A DNA stretch of 40,874 nucleotides from Bacteroidales bacterium (lineage in GTDB: Bacteria; Bacteroidota; Bacteroidia; Bacteroidales; UBA12077). Positions 8,774 to 18,261 of the stretch are shown here, one piece after another. The stretch is from contig JAKSCO010000337.1 of NCBI GenBank assembly GCA_022360575.1, positions 1 through 40,874 of the forward strand, read 5' to 3'. Positions within the stretch are counted from its first letter, which is position 1. Each line of letters starts with the position of its first letter. The notes under the pieces are model-generated. The model saw nothing but the letters and a program-made list of their open reading frames with translations, was not told the origin of the DNA and ran no database searches. The translations under genes were made by a program, and so were the position numbers.

Positions 8774-9141
8774 ATATATCAAATAACACCACACAGAATC
8801 GATTATTTTATTTCCTGAAAATATCAAAACAGTCAGAGAGACCTTAAATTGCAGGTTTTGCTTATTATGCCAAAAGCACATCAAATAAAAGTTAAAATTC
8901 AAACTTTTATCGGTTAATAGTGATATTTTATAATACAAATATAGTAAAGTACTGACCTAATTTCGGATAGAAACTTAAGAACTCATTAAAGATTAAGAAG
9001 GATCTGAATGAATATTTTAAAAATTGCGTTTACATAAACTCTAGCAAAAACAAACTATTTTTTACTGCAAAACACGAACAAATTCCCAAAACGAAGAAGT
9101 AAAGAGGCTGTCCCGAAGATAAAAAACAGCCTCATTTTTCT
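8774..9141. other. Convergent intergenic region with one hairpin
   Basis: This 368 bp gap separates converging genes. Apart from the hairpin at 9104-9133, I see no gene, RNA or repeat in it. Confidence 0.5.
9104..9133. terminator. Hairpin terminator between converging genes
   Basis: GAGGCTGT (9104-9111) pairs perfectly with ACAGCCTC (9126-9133) across a 14-nt loop. On the plus strand it is followed by ATTTTTCT, on the minus strand by TTTACTTCTTC. It ends 8 bp past the stop of the TlpA gene, so it may terminate both directions, with the better T-tract on the plus strand. Confidence 0.65.
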
Positions 9142-10278
9142 CTATTTTATTAATTTATTTAAAACTTCCTCAAGCTCGTTAGCATGAATATTTGTTTCTA
9201 TGAATTTGTTATTTTTATCTAAAACAAACATTTTAGGAATAGCAATAACATTAAAAGACATTGCGCTTTCACTTCCAAATCCTTTATCACAAGCGCTCAT
9301 CCATATTATACCATCTTTTTTACTTGCTCTTTTCCAAGCTTTTTCATTTTCATCTAAAGAAATATTTATAAACTGAACATTTTTATCTTTATATTTATTA
9401 TATAATTTCTTTACACTTGGTAACGAAGCCCTACAAGGTTTACACCAAGATGCCCAAAAGTCAATTACTTTATAATCTGCTTTTACATCATGTAACTTTA
9501 CTTTTTTACCATCAATTAATTTTAAAGTTAAATTTGGAGCAACCTGTCCAATATTTATCGATTTTCGAGCTTTAAGTATTGTTGCACATTGTTCTGCAAT
9601 ATCTCTTGTTTCGTCAAAGGATTGTAGTATTTTTTCGAGTTCGACAAGATTTTTTGTATCTAAAGATGTTATTTGTATTTTTATTTGATCTCTTGCTACT
9701 AAAGATGTAGGATTTTCTTTCACAAGTTTTAAAAATGATTCACAAACATCAATATCATTTTGTTTTAATCCTTCTTTAGCTTCTTTTACCATTTTAGGAT
9801 TATTGATTTCTTTACCGTAATCAACATAAAATTCATGCTTTTTTAAATTCCCAAGCCAAGTATTATGAATATAACGGTATCTATTGTAGTAGTCTTGTAA
9901 TGGAGTACCACTTAAAATTGAATAATCATTCCCATCTCCTCCATGTAAAACACCTTGAATAGTTCCAGGTTGTAAATAAATACAATAAGCAAACATATCA
10001 TCATCTACAGATAGAAAAACTTTTTTATATTGATCTACTTCACCTTTAATTTCAAATTTATTATTAGTATACTTTAAAAATTTTAAAGTGTCAATAGTCC
10101 CATCCTGCTTTTCTGCATACAAACACAATGTCCCTGACATTGGATTCTCTTTGGTACATCCGGCTAAAACTGGATTTTCAGCATAAACATATCCTTTTAT
10201 TATAAATTCATTTTTGTTACACGATGTTAAAATAGCTAAAAATACAATAGCTAACGATACTAAATTTTTCATTTTCAT
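9142..10278 (-). CDS. TlpA-like thioredoxin-fold lipoprotein of the SusCD locus
   Basis: A 378-residue lipoprotein: signal sequence with lipobox LTSC (Cys20), an N-terminal beta-rich region (about 22-120) resembling DUF4369, a helical linker, and a C-terminal TlpA/AhpC-TSA domain (about 245-378). The active site is WASWCKPC (275-282), followed by VQFINISLDENEKAW and the cis-Pro motif IAIPKMFVLD. Such proteins act as periplasm-facing thiol-disulfide reductases. It lies 13 bp downstream of the SusD gene and is the last gene of the sigma/FecR/SusC/SusD locus, suggesting it acts on the imported substrate or on the outer-membrane components. Cargo is unknown. Confidence 0.85.
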   Translation of the reverse strand: MKMKNLVSLAIVFLAILTSCNKNEFIIKGYVYAENPVLAGCTKENPMSGTLCLYAEKQDGTIDTLKFLKYTNNKFEIKGEVDQYKKVFLSVDDDMFAYCIYLQPGTIQGVLHGGDGNDYSILSGTPLQDYYNRYRYIHNTWLGNLKKHEFYVDYGKEINNPKMVKEAKEGLKQNDIDVCESFLKLVKENPTSLVARDQIKIQITSLDTKNLVELEKILQSFDETRDIAEQCATILKARKSINIGQVAPNLTLKLIDGKKVKLHDVKADYKVIDFWASWCKPCRASLPSVKKLYNKYKDKNVQFINISLDENEKAWKRASKKDGIIWMSACDKGFGSESAMSFNVIAIPKMFVLDKNNKFIETNIHANELEEVLNKLIK

Positions 10279-10291
10279 TTCATATTTGTTT

Positions 10292-11803
10292 TTACCATCC
10301 TTTACTCTGCTGACCTTTCATATTTTCATTACCTAACATTTCTGATTCTGGTATAGGCCAATTAAATTCTTTATCGGTAATTGATTTATTTAAACCAGTA
10401 TAATCACCACCCTCTCTAACTAAACATTCTTGGTCAGAATATTGAGCTGCTTTATTTGATCTGTTAACATTAATATTCCATCTTTTTAAATCAGCAATTC
10501 TATGTCCTTCAAAACATAATTCTCTTAATCTCTCATTTTTAATTTCATTATCTAATTCTGTTTTTGAAAATGACACATTTGCATATCCACTAATTCTTTT
10601 CGATTTTAATAAATTAATATCTTTAGAGGCTAAGCCATATTGTTGCAAATTATAATATGATTCAGCTCTAATAAGATACATTTCTGAAATTCTAAATAAT
10701 TTTACATGATTATGATACTCATTAGATTTTAGAGAAATTTCGGGATTACCAGGATATTTATTAACAAGAATAGCTTGTTTTTTTTCGCCGTAAATAGAAA
10801 TTGTTTTTTCTTTAAAATATGTAAATTTCCTAATATCATTATCATCATACAAATCGATAATATACTGAGTTGGTAAATAATTTGGAGAATAAGTAAATAT
10901 TTTATCTCCTACCTCATTATTACTTACTATAACATCGCCATTAAATTGATACCCTGTATTAGCTGATTTACTTAATTTTGTTTGCGACAATAGAAATATT
11001 AATTCACCTCCATTATCGTTAATAAACATATTTTTAAAGTCATTTCCTGTTTCTAATTGGTAAGCATTTGATGCTATTAATTTTGATGATTCTTTAATTG
11101 CATTTTTATAATCTTTTTTACTTAAAGATACTCTGGCTCGTAATGCAATTACAGCATCTTTTGTAATTAAATCACTATTAGCTTCTCCTTGCGTTACTAT
11201 TAATTTTTCAGCTTTATTTAAATGATCTAATATTATTTTATATGTTTCTTTTAAATTACTTCTTTTAGGTTTATTTTCAATAACATTCGGATTATATTTA
11301 TTAGATATTTGCGCTCCTAACTCCAAGCCTGCGGTTAATTCATTATAAGCAACACAATATAAATTACATATTGAATAATAAGCTAAAGCTTTAGAAAATA
11401 AAGCTAAGCCTTTAAGGTTTTCTACTTTTGCATTAGGCTCTTCTGTTTTAATATTTTCTGAAGCCGCTAAAATAAAATTAGCATTACTTACAATACCATA
11501 TAAATTATCATATATAGATTCTAACTCAAAACTATTAGACGAGTAAACATTTCTATGAATTTCTTCATTTTGATCATAATTGCTTTTAGATGAATTCAAA
11601 CAATCAGCCTGAATTTCTGAATAAATTAATAAATTATCTGAGTAAGTGTATCTAATTTTTGCATAAAGATCGTTCCCTAATTCTTCTAAACGCTCAGGTG
11701 TATTTATTTGCTCAAAAGTAATTGATGATTCTGGGAGTGTTTCTAACTCACACGAGCATAAAATTGCTACTAAAGCAATGATATAATATTTTAATGTTTT
11801 CAT
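10292..11803 (-). CDS. SusD/RagB-family outer-membrane nutrient-binding lipoprotein
   Basis: A 503-residue surface lipoprotein with lipobox LCSC near residue 18. It has the SusD pattern: an N-terminal TPR-rich helical part (ANAKVENLKGLALFSKALAYYSICNLY, then ITKDAVIALRARVSLSKKDYKNAIKESSKLI) and the C-terminal signature FRISEMYLIRAESYYNLQQ, NERLRELCFEGHRIADLKRW and FNWPIPESEM. SusD proteins cap the SusC channel and capture ligands. It starts 2 bp after the SusC stop, so the two are co-translated as a pair. No glycan-specific enzyme lies nearby; the ligand cannot be assigned. Confidence 0.95.
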   Translation of the reverse strand: MKTLKYYIIALVAILCSCELETLPESSITFEQINTPERLEELGNDLYAKIRYTYSDNLLIYSEIQADCLNSSKSNYDQNEEIHRNVYSSNSFELESIYDNLYGIVSNANFILAASENIKTEEPNAKVENLKGLALFSKALAYYSICNLYCVAYNELTAGLELGAQISNKYNPNVIENKPKRSNLKETYKIILDHLNKAEKLIVTQGEANSDLITKDAVIALRARVSLSKKDYKNAIKESSKLIASNAYQLETGNDFKNMFINDNGGELIFLLSQTKLSKSANTGYQFNGDVIVSNNEVGDKIFTYSPNYLPTQYIIDLYDDNDIRKFTYFKEKTISIYGEKKQAILVNKYPGNPEISLKSNEYHNHVKLFRISEMYLIRAESYYNLQQYGLASKDINLLKSKRISGYANVSFSKTELDNEIKNERLRELCFEGHRIADLKRWNINVNRSNKAAQYSDQECLVREGGDYTGLNKSITDKEFNWPIPESEMLGNENMKGQQSKGW

Positions 11804-11805
11804 AG

Positions 11806-14800
11806 CTAAAATGTTAATTCAATTCCTAAAATATATTGTTTTGATCTTGGGTGTTCACCTGAAATACTTGAGCTTGGAGATTCGGGATCATACCCTTTAA
11901 AATCAGTTATTGTAATTAAGTTTTTCCCAGAAATAAATAATTTTGTACTTGAAACAAACCTAGTTTTACTTAAAATATTTCTAGGTAATTGGTAAGTTAA
12001 TGTTAAATTTTTTAATCTTACAAAAGATGCATCTTCTATAAATCGAGAATCTTTTTCAATAACCTGATTTTTATTTGGCAAATTGGTCTCATCTCCCTTT
12101 TTTCTCCATAAATTGACAGCATTTTTTGATTGATTGCAATAAGAACCGTATTGTGGATTTTCAGTGAAATATCTATTTTCATTAAATACATACTTACCTC
12201 CCATCCATAAAATTTGCATATCTAAAGAAAAATTCTTCCATTTTATGAAACTGTTTAAATTTCCAAACCAAGGGGTCTCACTCTGCTTGCCTAAAATAAC
12301 AGCATTTTCTTTTGAATAAGATCGAGTTTCTTTACCATCTTTATCTAACCAAATTTGTTCTCCATTTTCAGGATCGATACCTTTAAATCTAGTATAATAT
12401 AATTCATCAAGAGATTTTCCAACTTGGTATATTTTTCCATTATCTATAATTCTATCCTTTCCTCCGTACAACTTAACAATTTTATTTTTATTGTATGAAA
12501 GATTAACAGCCAAATCCCATGAAAAATCTTTTAATCTTAAAACCTGTCCACTTAAACATATTTCCATTCCTTTATTTTCTAGCTCACCAACATTATCCAT
12601 TAAACTTGGCATACCATTTACCTTAGATAAAGGTCTTGACATTAACAAATCTGTAGTATTTTTTATATAAAAATTTACCTCAGTATTTAATCTGTTATTA
12701 AAAAATGAACCTGAAATATTTAAGTTTTTAGCAAATGATTTTTCCCATTTTAACTTATCGTTTCCATAACGTTCAAAATTTAACGAATTACCTCCTCTGT
12801 ATCTTAAACCTTGAACAAAAGTAGAATAAATAGTATATGGTGTAATACCACTATTACCTGTTGTACCTAAATTGAATGCAACTGATAAATTATCAACTTT
12901 ACTTAATTTTAAATTAAGAGTCTTTAATATGTTTGTTTTTAAACCAAATGACCAAAATGTAGCCGATCTATTATTTTTCGAAAAAACTGAACTAGCATCT
13001 CTTCGTATAGAAATATCGGAAAATATTTTTCCGTCATAGTTGTAGTTTAATTTACCAAATAAAGAATTTCCTAATTGTTTTGAAACAGCTTGAGTTGGAG
13101 AACTAAAAATTTTAGCATCACCTAAACCCATAAAATATTTATTATCATGGCCTTCTCCCATTATAGAATACATATCTACAGTAACTTTAGTACCTTCCTG
13201 ACCCATTAAAACATTAAACTTATTAACTGAATTCAATTCAAAATTATAAGAAGTCGTATTAGTAATAATAAGGTCTATATTTCTATTATGCCTATCTTCT
13301 CTTAAACCAAAAAAATCATTATATCCCCAAGGGAATGATTTTTCAATACTTTTAGCATCCGAACCACTAATTCCAATTAATGTTTTTAATTTTAAATTAT
13401 TTATTGGCTTAATCTCTAAATATGTATTAGCCATAAAATAATACGTTTTTGTATTAATAATATCATTTTCAATTGTAAGTTTAGGGTTCCACTCACTTAT
13501 ATAATCAAAATATTTTTTTTCTTCTCCTTTCTCATCATAAATATCTTGATATGGAGCGAACATTCTTGATTGAAATCCTAAATTACCCTCCCAGCTACTT
13601 CTTGTTCTAGATTGAATTATATTAAAAGAAGAACCTGATTTAATGTAATCATTTAGATTGTAAGTAAAATTACTATTAACACCTAATTTTTCAGATTTTG
13701 ATAAAGGTGATAACCCTTTATTTTTAGATCCATTAACTGACAAATAATACGTTGATTTACTATTTGCTCCAGATAAAGATGCATCAAATCTTCTACTTAT
13801 AGCATTCTTGTTATAAAAATATTCTTTCCAATTTGTATTTATATTTTTATTTAAAACATTATTCTTAAATTTAATATAATCTTTATCTGATGGGTTAAAA
13901 GTTCCTAAATATTCTTGATGTTCGAGTAACTCTGTAGAGTTCATCATTTCAATTTTATCTTCGCCTATTCTAGCAATAGTGTTAGTATATCTAACCTTTA
14001 CTTGAGAATTACCATCATTTTTCCCTTTTTTGGTAGTTACAACAATAACCCCATTAGCAGCTCGTGTTCCATATATTGATGTTGAACTAGCATCTTTTAA
14101 TACTGAAATACTTGCTATATCATTAGGGTTTAATGACGAAAAAAAATATTCATCAACAGGAACACCATCAATAATAAATAAAGGTGTTATTGATGATTCA
14201 ATAGACCCTTTACCTCTTATTAATATTTTTGTTTTGGAATCAGACTCGTCTGATCCCTGAATTAAAACACCTGAAGATAACCCTTGTAAAGCATTACTCA
14301 TATTTACAATTGGTCTATTTTCAAATTTTTTAGAATCAATTTTTGTCACTGCTCCAGTTATTGTTCCTTTTTTTTGTTGACTATACCCTAAAACAACAAC
14401 TTCTTCTATCTGTTGATTTGAACTTTTAAGTACAATAGCAAATTGGGTTTTTTCGCCAATCGAAATCGTTTGAGACTCATATCCTACACACGAAATAATT
14501 AAATTTGCCGATGTTTGCTCTGGCATTTTTAATTCAAACTTTCCATCCATATCTGCAACACATCCTAAAGTAGTCTCTGGCAAAGAAATAGAAGCAAACG
14601 GAATAGCTTCTCCTTTTTCGTCGGCAACAGTTCCTTTTAGAACTATTTCTGTTTGTTTCTCGGTAATTGTTGTTTTCGGCTCTTGTTTCTTTTTAATTAT
14701 AACAACCTTTTTGTCGATTGTATACTCAAGTTTTGTGTCTTTCAAAATCTCATTTAAAATGATTTCAAAATTTACATTATCTTTCTTACAAGTAATATTA

Positions 14801-15042
14801 GGTTCGTTTTTTAAATCATCCGTTTGGTAAATAAATACTAAACCCGATTCTTTTTGTAATTTCCAAAATAAATCGGCAAGTTTAATATCCTTAACATTTA
14901 CACTCAATTTACTACTCTGTGCATTAACACTAGATATTACGAATAGATTCAACAATAAAATAATAATACTCCGATTTATTATTCTCAGAATTTTTTCCCC
15001 TCTATATTTAATCAAACAAGAGGAATTAAGGTGTTTTTTCAT
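11806..15042 (-). CDS. SusC/RagA-family TonB-dependent outer-membrane transporter with STN domain
   Basis: A 1078-residue outer-membrane receptor. Order: signal peptide (about 1-41, ending SVNAQ); STN domain (about 44-112) that contacts FecR in trans-envelope signalling; carboxypeptidase-D-like beta-sandwich (about 134-213, LKGTVADEKGEAIPFASI); TonB-box-like EEVVVLGYSQQKKG; plug domain with LIRGKGSIESSITPLFIIDG and SISVLKDASSTSIYGTRAANG; 22-strand barrel to a C-terminal beta-signal ending ILGIELTF. The STN domain matches the upstream sigma/FecR pair: substrate binding would release the sigma factor. It pairs with the SusD gene 2 bp downstream. A strong hairpin separates it from fecR. Confidence 0.96.
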   Translation of the reverse strand: MKKHLNSSCLIKYRGEKILRIINRSIIILLLNLFVISSVNAQSSKLSVNVKDIKLADLFWKLQKESGLVFIYQTDDLKNEPNITCKKDNVNFEIILNEILKDTKLEYTIDKKVVIIKKKQEPKTTITEKQTEIVLKGTVADEKGEAIPFASISLPETTLGCVADMDGKFELKMPEQTSANLIISCVGYESQTISIGEKTQFAIVLKSSNQQIEEVVVLGYSQQKKGTITGAVTKIDSKKFENRPIVNMSNALQGLSSGVLIQGSDESDSKTKILIRGKGSIESSITPLFIIDGVPVDEYFFSSLNPNDIASISVLKDASSTSIYGTRAANGVIVVTTKKGKNDGNSQVKVRYTNTIARIGEDKIEMMNSTELLEHQEYLGTFNPSDKDYIKFKNNVLNKNINTNWKEYFYNKNAISRRFDASLSGANSKSTYYLSVNGSKNKGLSPLSKSEKLGVNSNFTYNLNDYIKSGSSFNIIQSRTRSSWEGNLGFQSRMFAPYQDIYDEKGEEKKYFDYISEWNPKLTIENDIINTKTYYFMANTYLEIKPINNLKLKTLIGISGSDAKSIEKSFPWGYNDFFGLREDRHNRNIDLIITNTTSYNFELNSVNKFNVLMGQEGTKVTVDMYSIMGEGHDNKYFMGLGDAKIFSSPTQAVSKQLGNSLFGKLNYNYDGKIFSDISIRRDASSVFSKNNRSATFWSFGLKTNILKTLNLKLSKVDNLSVAFNLGTTGNSGITPYTIYSTFVQGLRYRGGNSLNFERYGNDKLKWEKSFAKNLNISGSFFNNRLNTEVNFYIKNTTDLLMSRPLSKVNGMPSLMDNVGELENKGMEICLSGQVLRLKDFSWDLAVNLSYNKNKIVKLYGGKDRIIDNGKIYQVGKSLDELYYTRFKGIDPENGEQIWLDKDGKETRSYSKENAVILGKQSETPWFGNLNSFIKWKNFSLDMQILWMGGKYVFNENRYFTENPQYGSYCNQSKNAVNLWRKKGDETNLPNKNQVIEKDSRFIEDASFVRLKNLTLTYQLPRNILSKTRFVSSTKLFISGKNLITITDFKGYDPESPSSSISGEHPRSKQYILGIELTF

Positions 15043-15087
15043 AAATTTGTATTGGTTAAAAATTAATTATGCAATTATTTAACTAAA

Positions 15088-15122
15088 AAGGGGAAAAGAT
15101 AGTTCCAGTATCTTTTCCCCTT
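15088..15122 (-). terminator. Terminator/attenuator hairpin between fecR and susC
   Basis: A perfect 14-bp stem, AAGGGGAAAAGATA (15088-15101) with TATCTTTTCCCCTT (15109-15122), closes a 7-nt loop. On the minus strand the stem runs into a five-T tract ending TTTTTAG. It begins 5 bp after the fecR stop and ends about 45 bp before the susC start. It should reduce read-through, making fecR and susC expression unequal. Confidence 0.75.
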
Positions 15123-15127
15123 ATATT

Positions 15128-16267
15128 TTATATTTCTATATCTTTTACGACTATCTCTTTATCGCTTAAATAAAATTTGACTCTATTGGTTAATTCCATT
15201 TGTTTAAATAATAGATGAATATCTTCGTAGCGATCAATACTAATAGAAAAGCGTCTATCTTTTAAGTCTTCATCTAAAAAAGAAACCGACAAATCGTACC
15301 ATCTTGCCAAACTAACAAGTATATCTTCTAATCGCTCATCTTTAAACAACCATCGTCCCTCTTTCCAGGCCGAATACAAAGATGCATTTACTTGCTTTTT
15401 ATCGGTTTCATTGGTTTCGTTATTAATCCTCAACTGCTGATTAGGCAATAATTGTGTTTTTTGATTACTTAATAATACATCCACTTTCCCTTCGTTTAAA
15501 GTGGTGTAGGTGTATCCTTCATCAGAATATGCCTTTACATTAAATTTTGTTCCTAAAACTCTTACTTTACACTCTGGTGTTTCTACAATAAAAGGTCTTT
15601 GTCTATCCTTTGCTACCTCGAAAAAGGCTTCGCCTGTTAGTTTCACTAGCCTTTTATCTTCCGAAAACGAAGAGTAAAAAGACAAACTTGACTCTGAATT
15701 AATCCATACTTTGGTTCCATCCGACAACTGAACAAAATATTCTCCGTTTCGAGGAACATGTATTTTGTGATACTCTCTAGCCTTATTCTTATTTGCCTTA
15801 TTCTTATAAATAATCTTACCCGAATTAATCTTTGCTTTAGTATCATTAAAAAGAAGCAAAGAGTCTTTTCTGTCAAGAACTATTTTACTTCCGTTATCAA
15901 TCTCTAAATAAGCTTGAGATATTCCGGCTGAAACAATTTCATTTTTATTATCTGGATTAATCTCCTTAAAAAACCAACTATTGCTCTGCCAAAGCATTAC
16001 AAAAATTAATATAGCGGCAGCCGAAGAAGAAACAATAATAGAAAGTGGTATTATTTTTCTCTTTCGAACAACTCTATCAATGTGTTTTTTTGATTTTTGC
16101 TTATCAAACTTCAATATCTGTTCTTCTCGCCATGATCCATACTCTCCTTCAATCAGATCAACAAAAGCATCATGATCTACAGAGAGCTCTGAGTCTGAAT
16201 CGAGGATTTTTTCCCTCCACTCATCAGCTCGTTCTAATGATTTTTCTATTTTTTTAGAATTATCCAT
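15128..16267 (-). CDS. FecR-family anti-sigma factor
   Basis: A 379-residue inner-membrane regulator. The cytosolic N-terminal part (1-70) would bind the sigma factor. One transmembrane helix lies near 74-94 (IPLSIIVSSSAAAILIFVML). The periplasmic FecR domain (about 170-270) shows HKIHVPRNGEYFVQLSDGT, KVWINSESSLSF, VKLTGEAFFEVAKD and RPFIVET, followed by VRVLGTKFNVKAY. The C-terminal DUF4974/STN-like domain includes LEDILVSLARWYDLSVSF. It lies between the sigma gene (16414-16965) and SusC, the classical order for trans-envelope induction. Confidence 0.95.
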   Translation of the reverse strand: MDNSKKIEKSLERADEWREKILDSDSELSVDHDAFVDLIEGEYGSWREEQILKFDKQKSKKHIDRVVRKRKIIPLSIIVSSSAAAILIFVMLWQSNSWFFKEINPDNKNEIVSAGISQAYLEIDNGSKIVLDRKDSLLLFNDTKAKINSGKIIYKNKANKNKAREYHKIHVPRNGEYFVQLSDGTKVWINSESSLSFYSSFSEDKRLVKLTGEAFFEVAKDRQRPFIVETPECKVRVLGTKFNVKAYSDEGYTYTTLNEGKVDVLLSNQKTQLLPNQQLRINNETNETDKKQVNASLYSAWKEGRWLFKDERLEDILVSLARWYDLSVSFLDEDLKDRRFSISIDRYEDIHLLFKQMELTNRVKFYLSDKEIVVKDIEI

Positions 16268-16413
16268 TTGCCAGAATTCACTTTACAACTTATTCGATAT
16301 AAACGTTTAAAATTCTATTTAGCAAGACATGATATGTCCTTATCTAAATCCTTTTTCTTAAAAAACTCATGAAAAATAAAGGAGGGTGAATGAGTCTAAA
16401 AAAAAAATTGCAT

Positions 16414-16965
16414 TTACATAAATATTCTAATTAAAATAAATAATGCAAGTAAATTATCTTTTAATAATTCTCGCATTTTAGAATATCCATTCTTTTTAAG
16501 CGTCTTTACTGTATTTATAGAAATGTTTAAAGCCTCTGCTATTTCTGGATTTCCATATCCTTTCAAGGCCAGTGCAATTATATTTCGAGTTTGTTTAGGT
16601 AATTTGTATGTTGCTTGCTTAAGCAATTTATAAGTTTCTTCTAAACTTACCTGATCGCATAACAATTCCTCATCTAACGAAATATTATTTAACGAAATAG
16701 TCCGATTATCTCTAATTTGTGTTAATATCTTATTTCGAACACTTATATAAAGATAAGCTTTTATCTTCTGTTGTGATTCGAACAAAATTTTCCGATTCCA
16801 CAACTCAATAAACACATCCTGAACAATATCAACAACAACAGCCTCGTCCGAAATCATCTTATATCCATACAAACACAATGAATGAAACATGTCTTCGTAC
16901 AATACATTAAAAACAAGCTTATTTCCCTCCGATAATTTTTTCAGTTCTTGTGCGTCTAATTTCAT
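16414..16965 (-). CDS. ECF sigma factor of the FecR/SusCD locus
   Basis: A 183-residue group 4 sigma factor. Region 2 contains DIVQDVFIELWNRK and KAYLYISVRNKIL. Region 4 contains LPKQTRNIIALALKGYGNPEIAEALNISINTVKTLKKNGYSKMRELL. The hydrophobic C-terminal end (LLALFILIRIF) is typical of the Bacteroidota FecI-like subgroup. It is the first gene of the locus; the FecR gene starts 146 bp downstream. It probably activates its own SusC/SusD/TlpA genes when SusC senses substrate. The promoter it recognises was not identified. Confidence 0.93.
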   Translation of the reverse strand: MKLDAQELKKLSEGNKLVFNVLYEDMFHSLCLYGYKMISDEAVVVDIVQDVFIELWNRKILFESQQKIKAYLYISVRNKILTQIRDNRTISLNNISLDEELLCDQVSLEETYKLLKQATYKLPKQTRNIIALALKGYGNPEIAEALNISINTVKTLKKNGYSKMRELLKDNLLALFILIRIFM

Positions 16966-17085
16966 GCTGACGCCAAATATAATATAAATTATTTACTCCG
17001 AAAGAGTTGATTATACATTCGTAAACTACAAAAGCTTAATTATTTTACAAGTAAAATCTTCTTTAAAATAAAGATTAAATTTGGA

Positions 17086-18114
17086 TTAGCTTTCGAAAAG
17101 TATTTTTTTTAGATTTCCTATCTGTTCAGGATTACCTAAAACAAACAATTGATCTTTAGAAGTTATTCGTTCTTGAGGCGATGGGTTAACTAAATATTTA
17201 TTATCTACTGTTTTTATTCCAATAATATTTGCTCCTGTTTGTGTTCTTATAGACCACTCTCCTATTGTTTTTTCGGCAAAAGTCTCGCATAAATTCTGAC
17301 ACGAAATCTCCTCAATATGCACACCTTCGCTTTCGCGCAGCATAACATATTCAACAAAATCTACTACATCGGGCTGAGCTACTAACTTAGCCATACGCTG
17401 TCCTCCAATTTTATCGGGCATAATAACATTGGTAGCTCCAGCGCTACGCAATTTCTTATCAGTATTAAAATTCGAAGCTCTACTAATTATTATAATATCT
17501 GGATTCATTGATCGTGCTGTAAGAACCACAAATAAATTATCAGCATCATTGGGTAAAGCAGTTATTAGTGCTCGAGCTTTATTTACTCCTGCATTAATAA
17601 GGGTTTGATCTTCGATAGCATCGCCATTAACATAAAGTAGTTTAGGATTTTCGCGTATGTTTTCGATTATACTTTCGCTACTATCAACAATTACTACAGG
17701 CGAATTGTATCTCTGCAACTCCTCAATTGCTTGTTTCCCATTGCGTCCGTATCCAACAACAATAACATGATTTTCTAATTTTTCTATTTTTGTTCTCACT
17801 TTGTTATCTTTTAAATAGTTTCTTAAAACACCATCAACAATATATTTTGTAAGAGTAGTTACTGCATATGCAAATATTCCAAAACTGAAAATAATAAGAA
17901 ATGCAGTAAAAAACTGTCCTGTTGTCGAAAGAGGCTGAATCTCACGAAATCCAACTGTCGAAATTGTAATTATAGTCATAAAAAAAGCATCGGGAAAAGA
18001 AAACCCTTCGACAATAATATAGCCTATAGTTCCGGCAGCTACAATAAAACAGAGTAAACCAATAGCAATATACATCGATCTAAAATTCTCTTGTCTTAAA
18101 TTTATTGATTTCAT
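17086..18114 (-). CDS. Two-helix potassium channel with RCK (TrkA) domains, unusual filter
   Basis: A 342-residue channel: first helix at 14-35, pore helix and filter at 40-60, second helix at 66-90, then an RCK-N domain (115-235) with the nucleotide-binding VVGYGRNGKQAIEEL and acidic VIVDSS, and an RCK-C/TrkA-C domain (about 255-342). The fold is that of MthK/GsuK-type channels. The selectivity filter reads TVGFRE (53-58). Canonical potassium filters are TVGYGD or TVGFGE, so the second Gly is Arg57. It is a lone gene between the SusCD locus and DUF2851. Channel family is sure; potassium selectivity or conduction is uncertain. Confidence 0.88.
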   Translation of the reverse strand: MKSINLRQENFRSMYIAIGLLCFIVAAGTIGYIIVEGFSFPDAFFMTIITISTVGFREIQPLSTTGQFFTAFLIIFSFGIFAYAVTTLTKYIVDGVLRNYLKDNKVRTKIEKLENHVIVVGYGRNGKQAIEELQRYNSPVVIVDSSESIIENIRENPKLLYVNGDAIEDQTLINAGVNKARALITALPNDADNLFVVLTARSMNPDIIIISRASNFNTDKKLRSAGATNVIMPDKIGGQRMAKLVAQPDVVDFVEYVMLRESEGVHIEEISCQNLCETFAEKTIGEWSIRTQTGANIIGIKTVDNKYLVNPSPQERITSKDQLFVLGNPEQIGNLKKILFES

Positions 18115-18261
18115 TATTTATTCTATCTGTTTATATTATTGTATACTGACTTATTAATATCCTTGTATTCTATTCTGCTATGTAATCGTTTAAATAGCAC
18201 ATTCACTTAATGTATTGTCAATATAATTTTATTCATTACTCCTTATAACCCTCTTTATCAT

